Shown: positions 18,883 to 28,687, counted from the first letter of the stretch. The stretch: 35,608 bases of DNA from Candidatus Poribacteria bacterium (GCA_009839975.1 VXOP01000190.1:1-35608), one strand, 5' to 3'. The notes: generated from the sequence alone by a model not told the origin. Made by a program: numbers and translations.

Positions 18883-20100
18883 ATGACAGAAAAACAGTTC
18901 AAAGTTCGGGCGGCACATTGTGATTATCGTGCAACGGAAGAGGAAATATATCAGACACTGAGGCGAATTACCGATCCACTCACGAAATCATGGAAACCGA
19001 TTGAAAATGCAAAAAAGGTCGTCATCAAGTTTAATATGATGAAACCCCATGAACGGATTATCTATTATGAAGGACGACGTCGAGAATTGGTTGATGATGC
19101 AGTGTGTCGCGCGTTTCTACGCCTGCTCAAGGAACATACAACAGCACAACTGATTGCTACCGATACGAACCCGTACACACACGGAAATCGAATGCCACCA
19201 GGTTTCAATTATGAACATCATCTCAAGGAATTTGACGTGCAGTTTGTTGATTCAAATCTCCCACCATTTAAGGTCTACGATGTACCGGGCGGTGGTTCCA
19301 TGTTTGATCGGTATACGTTGAGTGCATGTTTTGAAGATGCTGATGCTGTTATTTCCGTTGCAAAGATGAAGAACCATGCTTTTATGGGGATTACGTTGTG
19401 TACGAAGAACCTTTTTGGATTGCCACCGATGCTGCTGCCTGAAGGTCGGACGAGGAGTTATTATCATCACCTTATCCGTCTGTCTTATGTATTACCTGAC
19501 CTTGCGTTGATAACTAAGCCGTGTCTCAATATCATTGATGCTTTAACGGGTCAGTGGGGACGCGAGTGGGGTGGTGAAGGGAGGATATGCAACGCGCTTA
19601 TCGCGGGCGATCATCCGATTGCAACTGACACCGTCGGCATGCATCTGATGGGACATGACCCCGCATCCGATTGGCCCACACCTCCGTTTAAACGGGATCG
19701 TAACCATATACTTATCGCTGCACAACGCGGATTCGGTACTGTAGACTTAGATGAGATTGATTGGGAGAGTGAGGTAACTGCACCCTTAGCGGAGTTTGAT
19801 TCTGTTGAGACGGATACGCCTCAGGTGGTATCTAACTGGCGTCGCACCACTTGTGAACAAGGGTTAGTCTATCTTGATAATCAGAAAGATATGATAGACA
19901 AATACCGTGGAGAATTCATCTATCTCCAAGGGGGTGAAGTGGTCTGGAATGGACCAGACCCATCAAATCTTGGGAGTCGTCGTCAATTGAGTGGTAAAAA
20001 GAAGGATAGCGCGTTGTGGCTAAAACTCGTTGACGCTGAAGAACATGAGGGTGAACGATTTAAGGTCTATGAGGAGTGTCTCAAAACCTTCGCAGCGTAA
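18883..20100 (+). CDS. DUF362 domain-containing protein
   Basis: KKVVIKFNMMKPHE...; DADAVISVAKMKNHAFMGITLCTKNLFG; NIIDALTGQWGREWGGEGR...AGDHPIATDTVG; DUF362 signature. ATG 18883 has AAGGAG upstream. Confidence 0.8.
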   Translation: MTEKQFKVRAAHCDYRATEEEIYQTLRRITDPLTKSWKPIENAKKVVIKFNMMKPHERIIYYEGRRRELVDDAVCRAFLRLLKEHTTAQLIATDTNPYTHGNRMPPGFNYEHHLKEFDVQFVDSNLPPFKVYDVPGGGSMFDRYTLSACFEDADAVISVAKMKNHAFMGITLCTKNLFGLPPMLLPEGRTRSYYHHLIRLSYVLPDLALITKPCLNIIDALTGQWGREWGGEGRICNALIAGDHPIATDTVGMHLMGHDPASDWPTPPFKRDRNHILIAAQRGFGTVDLDEIDWESEVTAPLAEFDSVETDTPQVVSNWRRTTCEQGLVYLDNQKDMIDKYRGEFIYLQGGEVVWNGPDPSNLGSRRQLSGKKKDSALWLKLVDAEEHEGERFKVYEECLKTFAA

Positions 20101-20123
20101 ATATGTGAGGATTAATAGTAGTA

Positions 20124-20140
20124 GGCACACGCCGTGTGCC
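20124..20140. repeat. Short intergenic palindrome GGCACAC-GCC-GTGTGCC
   Basis: Perfect 7-bp arms 3 nt apart; preceded by AATAGTAGTA. Confidence 0.6.
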
Positions 20141-20174
20141 GTCCACAAGTTCAAAAACACATAAGGAAATCGCA

Positions 20175-20915
20175 ATGCGTATAACCGAAGAACAGAAGAA
20201 GCAATTGGATGAACAGGGTTGTATCGTCATTCCAGATGTGCTTTCTGAAGAAGAGGTGCGTATGTATAGAGCGGATATTCTTCGGTTGGCAGAACAAGAG
20301 AAACAGAACGGTGCGGCACTACGTCACACCAACGATTCAGGACAGCACGTGCGTTGGTTGATGAACAAAGGTGAAATCTATGAACATCTCGTTGCACATC
20401 CGAAGGTAATGCCGTTTTTTGAGCATCTTCTCGGTGCTGACTACACGTTAAGCACTTTGACATCCAATATCATTGATCCTGGTGCACCTGATGGAGGGTA
20501 TCATGTTGATAATGTATTAGGTGGTATGCCGGAACCGCTACCGAGTTTTCCTTTGGTGGCAAACAGTCTGTGGTTACTTGATGATTTTACACCGGAAAAT
20601 GGCGGAACAAGACATGTGCCAGGTATTCATCTTCAGCAGATCAAACCGCCGCCAGGGACTACACACCATCCTGATGAAGTACGTCTTTCTGCGCCAAAGG
20701 GTTCTGTCTTCCTATTTAATGGGGCAATATGGCATTCAGCAGGTGCGAATCGCACAGACACGCAACGTGTTGCACTCATCTGTTTCTGTTGTCGGTCTTT
20801 CGTTAAACCGATGTTTGATTTTGTTCATTTTCTGAAGCCTGAAGTTGAGGAACGCGCAACACCTGTCATGCGTAGAATCTATGGATTTGATTCACAACCA
20901 AGACCCCCTGATTAG
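20175..20915 (+). CDS. Phytanoyl-CoA dioxygenase (PhyH) family protein
   Basis: LDEQGCIVIPDVLSEEEV; YHVDN (HxD); IWHSAGANRTDTQRVALI. Start 20175 preceded by AAGGAAAT. Confidence 0.88.
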   Translation: MRITEEQKKQLDEQGCIVIPDVLSEEEVRMYRADILRLAEQEKQNGAALRHTNDSGQHVRWLMNKGEIYEHLVAHPKVMPFFEHLLGADYTLSTLTSNIIDPGAPDGGYHVDNVLGGMPEPLPSFPLVANSLWLLDDFTPENGGTRHVPGIHLQQIKPPPGTTHHPDEVRLSAPKGSVFLFNGAIWHSAGANRTDTQRVALICFCCRSFVKPMFDFVHFLKPEVEERATPVMRRIYGFDSQPRPPD

Positions 20916-20966
20916 GTTGAGTACTTTATATATGTCGCATCGGAATTGTTCTAACTGAAATGTATG

Positions 20967-20995
20967 TTGACTTTTGATCGTTTTACATGTAATAA
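20967..20995 (+). promoter_or_regulatory. Putative sigma70 promoter (TTGACT-N17-TAATAA)
   Basis: TTGACT 20967-20972, 17 bp, TAATAA 20990-20995, upstream of the partner-switching operon. Confidence 0.4.
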
Positions 20996-21216
20996 TGTTT
21001 GCACGATCAATTAAATCTGTACACATCCACGATATAAATTCAACACTTGAAATATTTTGCAGAATCTGGTATCCTATTAAAAATACACATGAGAATTGAA
21101 TTGTTCTTATACATGCTTTGACGTTGTCTAACACCAGATCAGATGGTCGCAATTGGGCACACTACGAGAAAGAAGAAAATTAGAATGTAAACTATTGACT
21201 AAGGAGGCAACTTAGT

Positions 21217-21537
21217 GTGGCAACTAAGAATTCCAATGACCAAGTGCTCCTGATGATACCGATGCGCCCGGATATGGAGCTTGCTGCTGCTCAGTTAGCG
21301 TCAGTCATCGCTGAATCAATGCGTTTTAGTGAGGAACAGATTGAGGAAATCCAATTCACCATGATTGAATCATATATAAACGTTATTGAGCATAGTCAGA
21401 GTCCAGATCGGCGGATGTTCATCAAGAACATCATCAGAACTGATATGTTGGAAAAGGAACAAATTAGAATTCAAACTATTGACCAAGGAGGCAACTTAGC
21501 GTGGCAACTACAATTTCCAATGACCAAGTGCTCCTGA
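21217..21537 (+). pseudogene. Truncated RsbW-like (HATPase_c) fragment from a partial tandem duplication
   Basis: GTG start with AAGGAGG. First about 75 aa nearly duplicate the downstream gene, then translation runs out of frame into that gene's start. Lacks the G-box half of the ATPase fold. Confidence 0.7.
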
Positions 21538-21935
21538 CGATACCGATGCGCCCGGATATGGAACTTGCTGCTGCTCAGTTAGCGTCAGTCATCGCTGAAT
21601 CAATGAGTTTTAGTGAAGAACAGATTGAGGAAATCCAAGTCGCCTTGATTGAATCTTGTATAAACGCTTTTGAGCATAGTCAGAGTCCAGATCGGCAGGT
21701 CATCATCAAGTATATCATGAGAACTGATGGGTTGGAATTCGAGATCAGTGACCAGGGAGTCGGTTTCTCCCCAGAAAACCGCACACAACGCAGAGCCAGC
21801 AAGCCAGATTTACATCCGGATATGCGGAAACGTGGATGGGGTTTAGAGATCATCCATGCCCTCATGGACAGCGTTGATATTATGAGTGGAGAAAACGGTA
21901 CAACAATTAGTATGGTAAAAAGTAAGACTGTGTAG
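21501..21935 (+). CDS. RsbW/SpoIIAB-like anti-sigma factor serine kinase (HATPase_c)
   Basis: N-box EIQVALIESCINAFEHS, G1 EISDQGVGF, G2 KRGWGLEIIHALMDSVD; GTG start with AAGGAGG. Confidence 0.88.
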   Translation: MATTISNDQVLLTIPMRPDMELAAAQLASVIAESMSFSEEQIEEIQVALIESCINAFEHSQSPDRQVIIKYIMRTDGLEFEISDQGVGFSPENRTQRRASKPDLHPDMRKRGWGLEIIHALMDSVDIMSGENGTTISMVKSKTV

Positions 21936-21974
21936 TGTTTTTATTCAGCAGTTGCACTGTTAAGGAGGCAAAGT

Positions 21975-22319
21975 TTGGCAAACAAATTAGATATTCAGAT
22001 TCGTGCTGAACGTCAGTACGCTGTGTTAGAAACAGCAGGTTATTTAAACGATGCACTCGGAGAGAAACTTTCCAAGAAAGCCTTAGAACTCATAGAAAAG
22101 GGATATACGCAATTGGTCATTAACTTGGACAAAACAGCATTGATTAATAGTATCGGTATATCCATCCTGATAGAGATAATTGAGGCACTGGAAGAGCGGG
22201 AAGGGACGTTAAACTTCTGTGGACTGTCCGCCACGCAAGAACGAACTTTTCGCATGATGGCAATAGCAAAGTATGCAGGTATCTTCCCCGATGAAAAAAC
22301 AGCTATTGCTAATTTCTAA
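21975..22319 (+). CDS. STAS-domain anti-sigma factor antagonist (RsbV/SpoIIAA-like)
   Basis: LVINLDKTALINSIGISILIEIIEAL; Ser retained in the NSIG (DSSG-equivalent) motif. TTG start with AAGGAGG. Confidence 0.85.
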   Translation: MANKLDIQIRAERQYAVLETAGYLNDALGEKLSKKALELIEKGYTQLVINLDKTALINSIGISILIEIIEALEEREGTLNFCGLSATQERTFRMMAIAKYAGIFPDEKTAIANF

Positions 22320-22457
22320 TGTCTCTGAGTTTAACAGGTTGTCGTTTTTATATCGGGAATGATTTGCTAACCACCGTATCCTACCTAAACGGGTCAGCAT
22401 GATTCAGCATCATAAAGAACCTACATTAAGTTCCATAGAGACAAAGGAACAAGGCAC

Positions 22458-24344
22458 ATGCGCGTAAGTTCAGCAGAAGAAACCATCCAACGACTAATAT
22501 TTAGTCTATCAGAACTGGAGCAGTTAGGTCAGACGCTCATATCGGGTCATAGCAATTTTAACGTTTCCAGTAAGACCTATCTTCGCATTACACTTGGCAC
22601 GCTTCAAGCAAGTGGTGGCGCGATTTACTGTTTCCATCCTTCAGATAATCACCTAACGCTTGCCGCCTCAACACCGGAATCTGAGATGTCTCCTATAGAG
22701 ATAGAACAGACAGAAGTGGAGACTTTGCTTGAGTGTTCTCTGATTGCGTTAGATACTCCCCCTGAATCATTACAACAGTTTATTGATCGAAACGCTGAAT
22801 TGATGGATGGGAACGTAAAACATCGTTTATGGGTACCTTTAAAGATACACGACGAATTTCTCGGTATTCTGAGTTTAAGCGGATTATTTGGTCGCGCGAA
22901 ATTTGAAGAATGGGAGCAGGAATTACTTAACATTCTTGCACACCAAATATCAATCGCCATTGCCTATTCGCGTATTGTTGAAGGCATACAGAGTGAAAAG
23001 TTTCGTTTGTTTATGTTAGCAGAGAGCGCACCTCAGATATGTCAATTGTTGCAACCTGAGGATGCCGCTGAACAGGTCGTTCATCAAGCTGTCGCACTAT
23101 TGGATGCAAATGTTGGCGGGTTGATGTTAATTCAACAAGCGCAGCAGAAGCTTGAACTCCGATATATATTCCCACCCACATTATTAATCTCTGAAGAGGC
23201 AGGTGAAGACGATAAAGAGACTTTATCCATTTCGCTGGACAGTGATGAATCTGAAACAAGCGAATCTGATGTAAAAACATCATTGGATATGTTGGCGGGA
23301 GTTGTTAAAGAAGGGAAGACAAACCGTTGTTTCACTAAAGCAGATAATCTGTTCGGCGGTAGGAATTTGATGGCGGGTCCGATTCAAGGACGCGATGGTG
23401 ATATATTAGGTGTTCTCGTTGTCGGTGATAAAGAAGAACGGGGTGGAAGGACTGCTGAATTTACGGATGAAGATGAGGTCCTCATTGATTCATTTGCAAA
23501 ACAAGCTGGAGTTGCGATTGAGAACGCACATCTACATCAAGAAGCACTGGAAGCACGGCAGCTACAGACTGAGATGGAGGAGGCACGGAAGATACAAGAG
23601 AACCTTATCCCTGATACACTTCCCGATATACCGGGATATGAGGTAGCGGGACATTATGAACCACGCGGTCCGGTTGGTGGTGACTATTTTGATTGTATAG
23701 AGTTGGTAGCTGGCGGATGGGGACTCGCTATTGCCGATGTCTCAGGAAAGGGGATGCAGGCTGCACTGCTGATGGCAACGCTACGAGCAGGACTGCTATC
23801 CGAATTATCAAGCGCAAGGGGACGGGAAAGTGACGAGTCCGTAGATATGAAAAATGAATTGATAGATATGGCAATGACACTAAACTCACTACTCTATGTT
23901 AGCGGTACAGAGGAGAAATATGCTACATTTTTCTATAGTCATCTCAATCCCGATACAGATATTCTGACAACACTCAATGGTGGACACAACCCCCCGATTA
24001 TTGTGAAGAACGGTGGCAGCATCGTGTGGCTCGGAGAAGACGTAGGCGGTTTACCATTAGGTATGTTTCCGAATGATATGGTCCCACTCATCGCTAAATA
24101 CGAGGCTGAACAGACGAAACTTGAAAGCGGCGACCTTGTGATCTTTTATACTGACGGGGTTACGGAAACTGTGAACATTGATGATGAGTTTTATGATGAG
24201 GAACGACTTGAGCAGATCGCTAAAAAAAGCCACGGTGGGGATGCCCCGAGTATCTGTAACTTGATCTATGAGTCGGTCATGGACTTTCAAGGTGATGCAG
24301 ATCAATTTGACGATCTAACGCTGCTTGTTCTAAGAAAAAAATAA
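22458..24344 (+). CDS. GAF-domain PP2C/SpoIIE-type serine phosphatase (RsbU/RsbP-like)
   Basis: Two GAF-like regions, then EARKIQENLIPDTLPDIPGYEVAGHYEPRGPVGGDYFD, IADVSGKGMQAALLMA, NGGHNPPIIV, FYTDGVTE, DDLTLLVL. Confidence 0.92.
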   Translation: MRVSSAEETIQRLIFSLSELEQLGQTLISGHSNFNVSSKTYLRITLGTLQASGGAIYCFHPSDNHLTLAASTPESEMSPIEIEQTEVETLLECSLIALDTPPESLQQFIDRNAELMDGNVKHRLWVPLKIHDEFLGILSLSGLFGRAKFEEWEQELLNILAHQISIAIAYSRIVEGIQSEKFRLFMLAESAPQICQLLQPEDAAEQVVHQAVALLDANVGGLMLIQQAQQKLELRYIFPPTLLISEEAGEDDKETLSISLDSDESETSESDVKTSLDMLAGVVKEGKTNRCFTKADNLFGGRNLMAGPIQGRDGDILGVLVVGDKEERGGRTAEFTDEDEVLIDSFAKQAGVAIENAHLHQEALEARQLQTEMEEARKIQENLIPDTLPDIPGYEVAGHYEPRGPVGGDYFDCIELVAGGWGLAIADVSGKGMQAALLMATLRAGLLSELSSARGRESDESVDMKNELIDMAMTLNSLLYVSGTEEKYATFFYSHLNPDTDILTTLNGGHNPPIIVKNGGSIVWLGEDVGGLPLGMFPNDMVPLIAKYEAEQTKLESGDLVIFYTDGVTETVNIDDEFYDEERLEQIAKKSHGGDAPSICNLIYESVMDFQGDADQFDDLTLLVLRKK

Positions 24345-24360
24345 CACAAGGATTCACACA

Positions 24361-25323
24361 ATGCAACAGACAATAGAAGGAAGACGGTACCTAAATCCTA
24401 CAATTCTCGCACAAATTGGCAATCTTGAACTGATTGCACGATATGTTGTTGAAGGTTTTATTTCTGGATTACACAAAAGTCCGTACCACGGGTTTAGTGT
24501 TGAGTTTTCACAATACAGACAATATATGCCTGGGGATGATACAAAACACATTGACTGGAAAGTTTACGGTAGAACTGACCGTTACTACATCAAACAGTTT
24601 GAGGAAGAGACAAATCTCAACTGCTATATCCTGTTAGATACGAGTGAATCTATGGCGCATCCCGCCCCGGAGGATTTAGAAGAAATTGAAGCTTTATCAC
24701 AGGACGAAACGACGGGTGTCGGTGAACCTTTGTCTAAACTGCGATACGCAAGTTTCTTGATCGCTTCCCTTTCATATTTTATGGCAAAACAGCGGGATGC
24801 AGTGGGTTTCGCTTATTTTGATGATAAAGTACATCAGTATTTACCTGCCCGGAGTAGTGCCTCACACATGCATTCCATACTGTTGACGCTCGAAAACCTT
24901 CAGACAGAAAAGCAGACACGTATCGGTGAACCGCTCCATCAAATTGCGGAACGGCTAACGAAACGGGGATTGGTAATTCTGATTTCGGACCTCTATGATG
25001 ATAATCCTGATGAGGTGATTGATGGACTTGAACACCTTCGTTACGATGGACATGAAGTTATCGTATTTCATGTGTTATCTGAGCAGGAAGTGGCATTTGA
25101 ATTTGAAAAGTTGATCAGATTTGTTGATTCTGAAACCGACCAAGAGATCATCACGACACCACAAGTCATTCAAGAAAGTTATCTCAGTAATTTTAACGAT
25201 TTTATTCACCATTATAGGACGACTTTGAACCAATCGGATATAGATTACAATATAATCAATACCTCAACGCCGATTGATAGATCGCTTTCCTCATATTTGG
25301 CGAAGCGGCAAGGGTTTATTTAA
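24361..25323 (+). CDS. DUF58 domain-containing protein
   Basis: GLHKSPYHGFSVEFSQYRQYMPGDDTKHIDWKVYGRTDRYYIKQFEEETNLNCYILLDTSESM; DUF58 with VWA-like MIDAS DTSES. Confidence 0.93.
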   Translation: MQQTIEGRRYLNPTILAQIGNLELIARYVVEGFISGLHKSPYHGFSVEFSQYRQYMPGDDTKHIDWKVYGRTDRYYIKQFEEETNLNCYILLDTSESMAHPAPEDLEEIEALSQDETTGVGEPLSKLRYASFLIASLSYFMAKQRDAVGFAYFDDKVHQYLPARSSASHMHSILLTLENLQTEKQTRIGEPLHQIAERLTKRGLVILISDLYDDNPDEVIDGLEHLRYDGHEVIVFHVLSEQEVAFEFEKLIRFVDSETDQEIITTPQVIQESYLSNFNDFIHHYRTTLNQSDIDYNIINTSTPIDRSLSSYLAKRQGFI

Positions 25324-25357
25324 GAGGCATACATGCTCACATATATGGGAGGGTATC

Positions 25358-25546
25358 ATGTTAGGTTATGCCAGAATCTTTAAAGATAGAGTCTTTGCGG
25401 AAGGTAAAGCAGAAGGAAAAGCAGAACATCACCGAAAAGTTCTTGCATGGAATCGCCGCAGAATACAAGCGGAAGAGCAGGGAAGAGAGTTCACAGAACC
25501 CTTACCTACACCCCAGGAAACTTCAAATAGGCCTGAGGAAAACTAA
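25358..25546 (+). CDS. Small charged protein with EGKAEGKAE motif
   Basis: ATG 25358 after GGGAGGG; MLGYARIFKDRVFAEGKAEGKAEHHRKVLAWNRRRIQAEEQGREFTEPLPTP. Lies between DUF58 and BatA-like genes. Confidence 0.55.
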   Translation: MLGYARIFKDRVFAEGKAEGKAEHHRKVLAWNRRRIQAEEQGREFTEPLPTPQETSNRPEEN

Positions 25547-25563
25547 GGAAGGAAATTGACACG

Positions 25564-27660
25564 ATGGGTTTTTTAGCAGGAGCGTTTGCTATTGCGGGTG
25601 CAGTTGGTGCATCTATCCCGCTTATAATTCACCTACTGAACCGTGAGCGCGCACGACGTCTTGTGTTTAGTACAATCCGTTTTATTCAGATGTCGCATCA
25701 GACGAATGTGCAGCGGCATCGGTTAAAAAGGTTGCTTCTGTTGCTGATGCGTATATTGATGTTGTTACTCCTCGGTTTTGCCTTTGCGCGTCCATTTTTT
25801 GCACAAGACCCTGCAACTGCACCTGAATTAGGGGGTGTACGGAATGCGGTTATCATTCTGGATACATCCTATAGCATGCAGTATGAAGGTGTTTTTGAAC
25901 GTGCAAAAAAAGAAGCTATCAATAGACTCGACGGTCTGGATAGCGCGGATGCTGCTGCACTAATCCTATCTGCAGATAAGGTAAGACAAGTTTTGCCTTT
26001 AGAAACTGAGCATAGCCATATCAGAACAGTTATCGAAAATGCAGAAACGACTAATTATACGACTGATTATCTTGATGCTATCCAAACCGCTGATGAGATA
26101 CTTAAAGGGATTTCAATCGGACAGAAACAGATATTTCTCGTTGGCGATCTGCAAAAGAGTGGGTGGGAAAACTTCCTTGAAACTGATCGTCTTAGTCCCG
26201 ATGTTGATATAGAATTCGTCAATATAGGTGAAGAACAACCGAACAATCAAGCAATTACTGACATCAACGTTCCACCTGTTGTCCTTATTGAACAGAAAGA
26301 TACTGAACTGGTAGCACGGGTTCACAATTTTAGCACGGAACGCATAGAAAACTTAAATGTTAATCTGTATATTGATGAACGTAAAGCTGATACGATGGAA
26401 GTGGATATAGAACCTGAGGACAGTACAGATGCCGCGTTCAACCTACAAGTAGATTTACAATCTGAGTCAGCACATACGGGATGGGTAGAAATTGAGGATG
26501 ATGCTTTAGAGATAGATAATCGATACTATTTTACGGTGCAAAGCATGCAATCTATCAAAGTTCATTGCGTCAACGGTGAAAAGAAGCGTTCTGACATTGA
26601 TGATGAGACATTCTTTCTGACAAGAGCCCTTAAGGATGTTGGCGACGAAGGAGCACCTATTGACTACACAGAGTCGGTGACAATTCCGTCCGAAGCGGCT
26701 TTACAAAGATATGATGTCCTTATCCTTGCAAATGTCAAACAATTTAGTACTGTAGAAGCTGAGAGAATAAAGACTTTTGTGAATTCTGGGGGTGGACTGA
26801 TAATTACACTTGGCGATCAGATTGATTCAAGTGTATATCAACAGCACTTTGGCGGCGCGGATAACCCGCTTCTACCTTGCACGCTGATGCAAGCAGTCGG
26901 TGATCCTATCGGGAAACCGGAATTTAAGGTAATTGCAAGTGTTGACTATAAGCACCCTATTTTCGTTCCGTTTAGCAATCCAAACCACGGAGATTTTGGT
27001 AAAGGTAGATTCTATAGGTACTATCAAACCGCTGCAACAGCAGATGCAACTGCCATCGCTTCCTATGATGATGGGAATCCAGCACTGCTTGAGAAGGTTT
27101 ACGGGAACGGACGAGTTCTTTGTTATACATCTTCAATTGACCGTGAATGGAACGATCTGCCTATACACGGTGTTTTTCTGCCTTTTCTGCACGAATCTGT
27201 CAAGTATCTTGCATTGAAACAGGCGGGTAAAGTTCCTGATTATCGCGTAGGGGACGCTCTGGAATACATCGGTTCCCGAGACGGTGCAGGAAAAGAGGTA
27301 GCAGTTTTCAATCCAGACAAAAAAGAGACGCGATTGGAATTGAATGAACAGGGAAATCTATACTTTGGTGCCACACAAAACCCAGGTATCTATTCTGTTC
27401 ACCGTTCAGGAGAAACTACACACTACGATGTCGTGAATGTTGATACTGCTGAATCTGACATCACTCCGCGTGACCCTGAAGAGCTGACCAGTTTGCTTGT
27501 AGGTTCAACAGAAGCAGATAGAACTCCCACAGAAATTACACCAGAAGTGAGACAAGAATATCGCGAAGATGTTGAGAAAAACCAAGGCATTTCAATGTAT
27601 CTTCTCTTAGCAGTTTTTGCTTTAGCAGTAGGTGAGATGTTCCTTGCAAATCGCGTGTAG
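25564..27660 (+). CDS. BatA-like aerotolerance/VWA membrane protein
   Basis: N-terminal BatA motif (SIPLIIHLLNRERARRLVFSTIRFI...LKRLLLLLMRILMLLLLGFAFARPFF), VWA MIDAS ILDTSYSM, C-terminal TM. Confidence 0.88.
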   Translation: MGFLAGAFAIAGAVGASIPLIIHLLNRERARRLVFSTIRFIQMSHQTNVQRHRLKRLLLLLMRILMLLLLGFAFARPFFAQDPATAPELGGVRNAVIILDTSYSMQYEGVFERAKKEAINRLDGLDSADAAALILSADKVRQVLPLETEHSHIRTVIENAETTNYTTDYLDAIQTADEILKGISIGQKQIFLVGDLQKSGWENFLETDRLSPDVDIEFVNIGEEQPNNQAITDINVPPVVLIEQKDTELVARVHNFSTERIENLNVNLYIDERKADTMEVDIEPEDSTDAAFNLQVDLQSESAHTGWVEIEDDALEIDNRYYFTVQSMQSIKVHCVNGEKKRSDIDDETFFLTRALKDVGDEGAPIDYTESVTIPSEAALQRYDVLILANVKQFSTVEAERIKTFVNSGGGLIITLGDQIDSSVYQQHFGGADNPLLPCTLMQAVGDPIGKPEFKVIASVDYKHPIFVPFSNPNHGDFGKGRFYRYYQTAATADATAIASYDDGNPALLEKVYGNGRVLCYTSSIDREWNDLPIHGVFLPFLHESVKYLALKQAGKVPDYRVGDALEYIGSRDGAGKEVAVFNPDKKETRLELNEQGNLYFGATQNPGIYSVHRSGETTHYDVVNVDTAESDITPRDPEELTSLLVGSTEADRTPTEITPEVRQEYREDVEKNQGISMYLLLAVFALAVGEMFLANRV

Positions 27661-27671
27661 TCAGAGTACCC

Positions 27672-27713
27672 ACTACCTACGGATCACTGACTACTACCTA
27701 CGGATCACTGACT
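27672..27713. repeat. Perfect 21-bp tandem direct repeat, 2 copies
   Basis: actacctacggatcactgact at 27672-27692 and 27693-27713. Confidence 0.9.
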
Positions 27714-27759
27714 GCTACAAATAGTAGGAGGCCAGTTTATATAATACTGGAAAAAAACA

Positions 27760-28683
27760 ATGAGACCTGATATGCATGATAGAATTGATGTTCCAGAAAT
27801 CGTCTCTGAGGAGGAATGTCAATCTTTTATTGAAAACGGATTCCTTGTCGTGCCAAACTTGCTGTCAGACGATGAGATCAAAGAACTCAGACAAGACACT
27901 GTTACGCTTGCGCGGGGAGAGTATGATTGTGATAACATGAAACCTTTGCCAGAGAGTGTTAGCGATGATGAGGCGATCGGTAGAATCCTCTGTATACATC
28001 AACCCCATTTTGTGAGTAAGACGATAGAAAAGTATGTGAAACACCCAAAAATATGTGGTATTCTGAGTCAGATTACTGCTGCGCATCTACCATTTTGGGA
28101 TGGAAGTGTAAAGTGTATGCAATCAATGCTGTTCGTTAAACCCCCTAATTTTCAGGGACAAGCATGGCATCAGGATGAGATCTATATTCCGACACGCGAC
28201 CGATCACTCATTGGGGCCTGGATTGCGATGGATGATGCTACTGTTGAGAATGGATGTTTGTGGGTGCTCCCAGGCTCACATCGCCAAGGATATCTATATC
28301 CGCAGCGTAACCATGAAAATCCTGATGAATTTGATTTTGCACAAGAAAGTTACGGATTTGATGGTTCAGATGAAGTTCCTGTTGAAGTGACGACCGGTAC
28401 CCTTGTCTTTTTCAACGGTTATTTGCTGCATAGGTCCCGGAAAAACAGAGGGAACACATTCAGACGTGTGTTGGTGAATCATTACTGTAATTCTTGGTCT
28501 CTCCTGCCGTGGTCTATTCGGGAAGGGGAACGTCCGGCAAGTGCGGATCGTCGCTGTGTTATCCCTGTTTCGGGTGTTGACCCTTACTCGTGGAAAGGTT
28601 ATGATGATCCACCGAAAAGCATAGGTCTCAGAACATGTAAAGCAATTGATGAATTACCACCTATTACCACAGAAAGTGAGTAA
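27760..28683 (+). CDS. Phytanoyl-CoA dioxygenase (PhyH) family protein
   Basis: FIENGFLVVPNLLSDDEI; AWHQDEIYIPTRD (HxD); GCLWVLPGSH; LLHRSRKNRGNTFRRVLVNHY. Confidence 0.9.
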   Translation: MRPDMHDRIDVPEIVSEEECQSFIENGFLVVPNLLSDDEIKELRQDTVTLARGEYDCDNMKPLPESVSDDEAIGRILCIHQPHFVSKTIEKYVKHPKICGILSQITAAHLPFWDGSVKCMQSMLFVKPPNFQGQAWHQDEIYIPTRDRSLIGAWIAMDDATVENGCLWVLPGSHRQGYLYPQRNHENPDEFDFAQESYGFDGSDEVPVEVTTGTLVFFNGYLLHRSRKNRGNTFRRVLVNHYCNSWSLLPWSIREGERPASADRRCVIPVSGVDPYSWKGYDDPPKSIGLRTCKAIDELPPITTESE

Positions 28684-28687
28684 ATAA

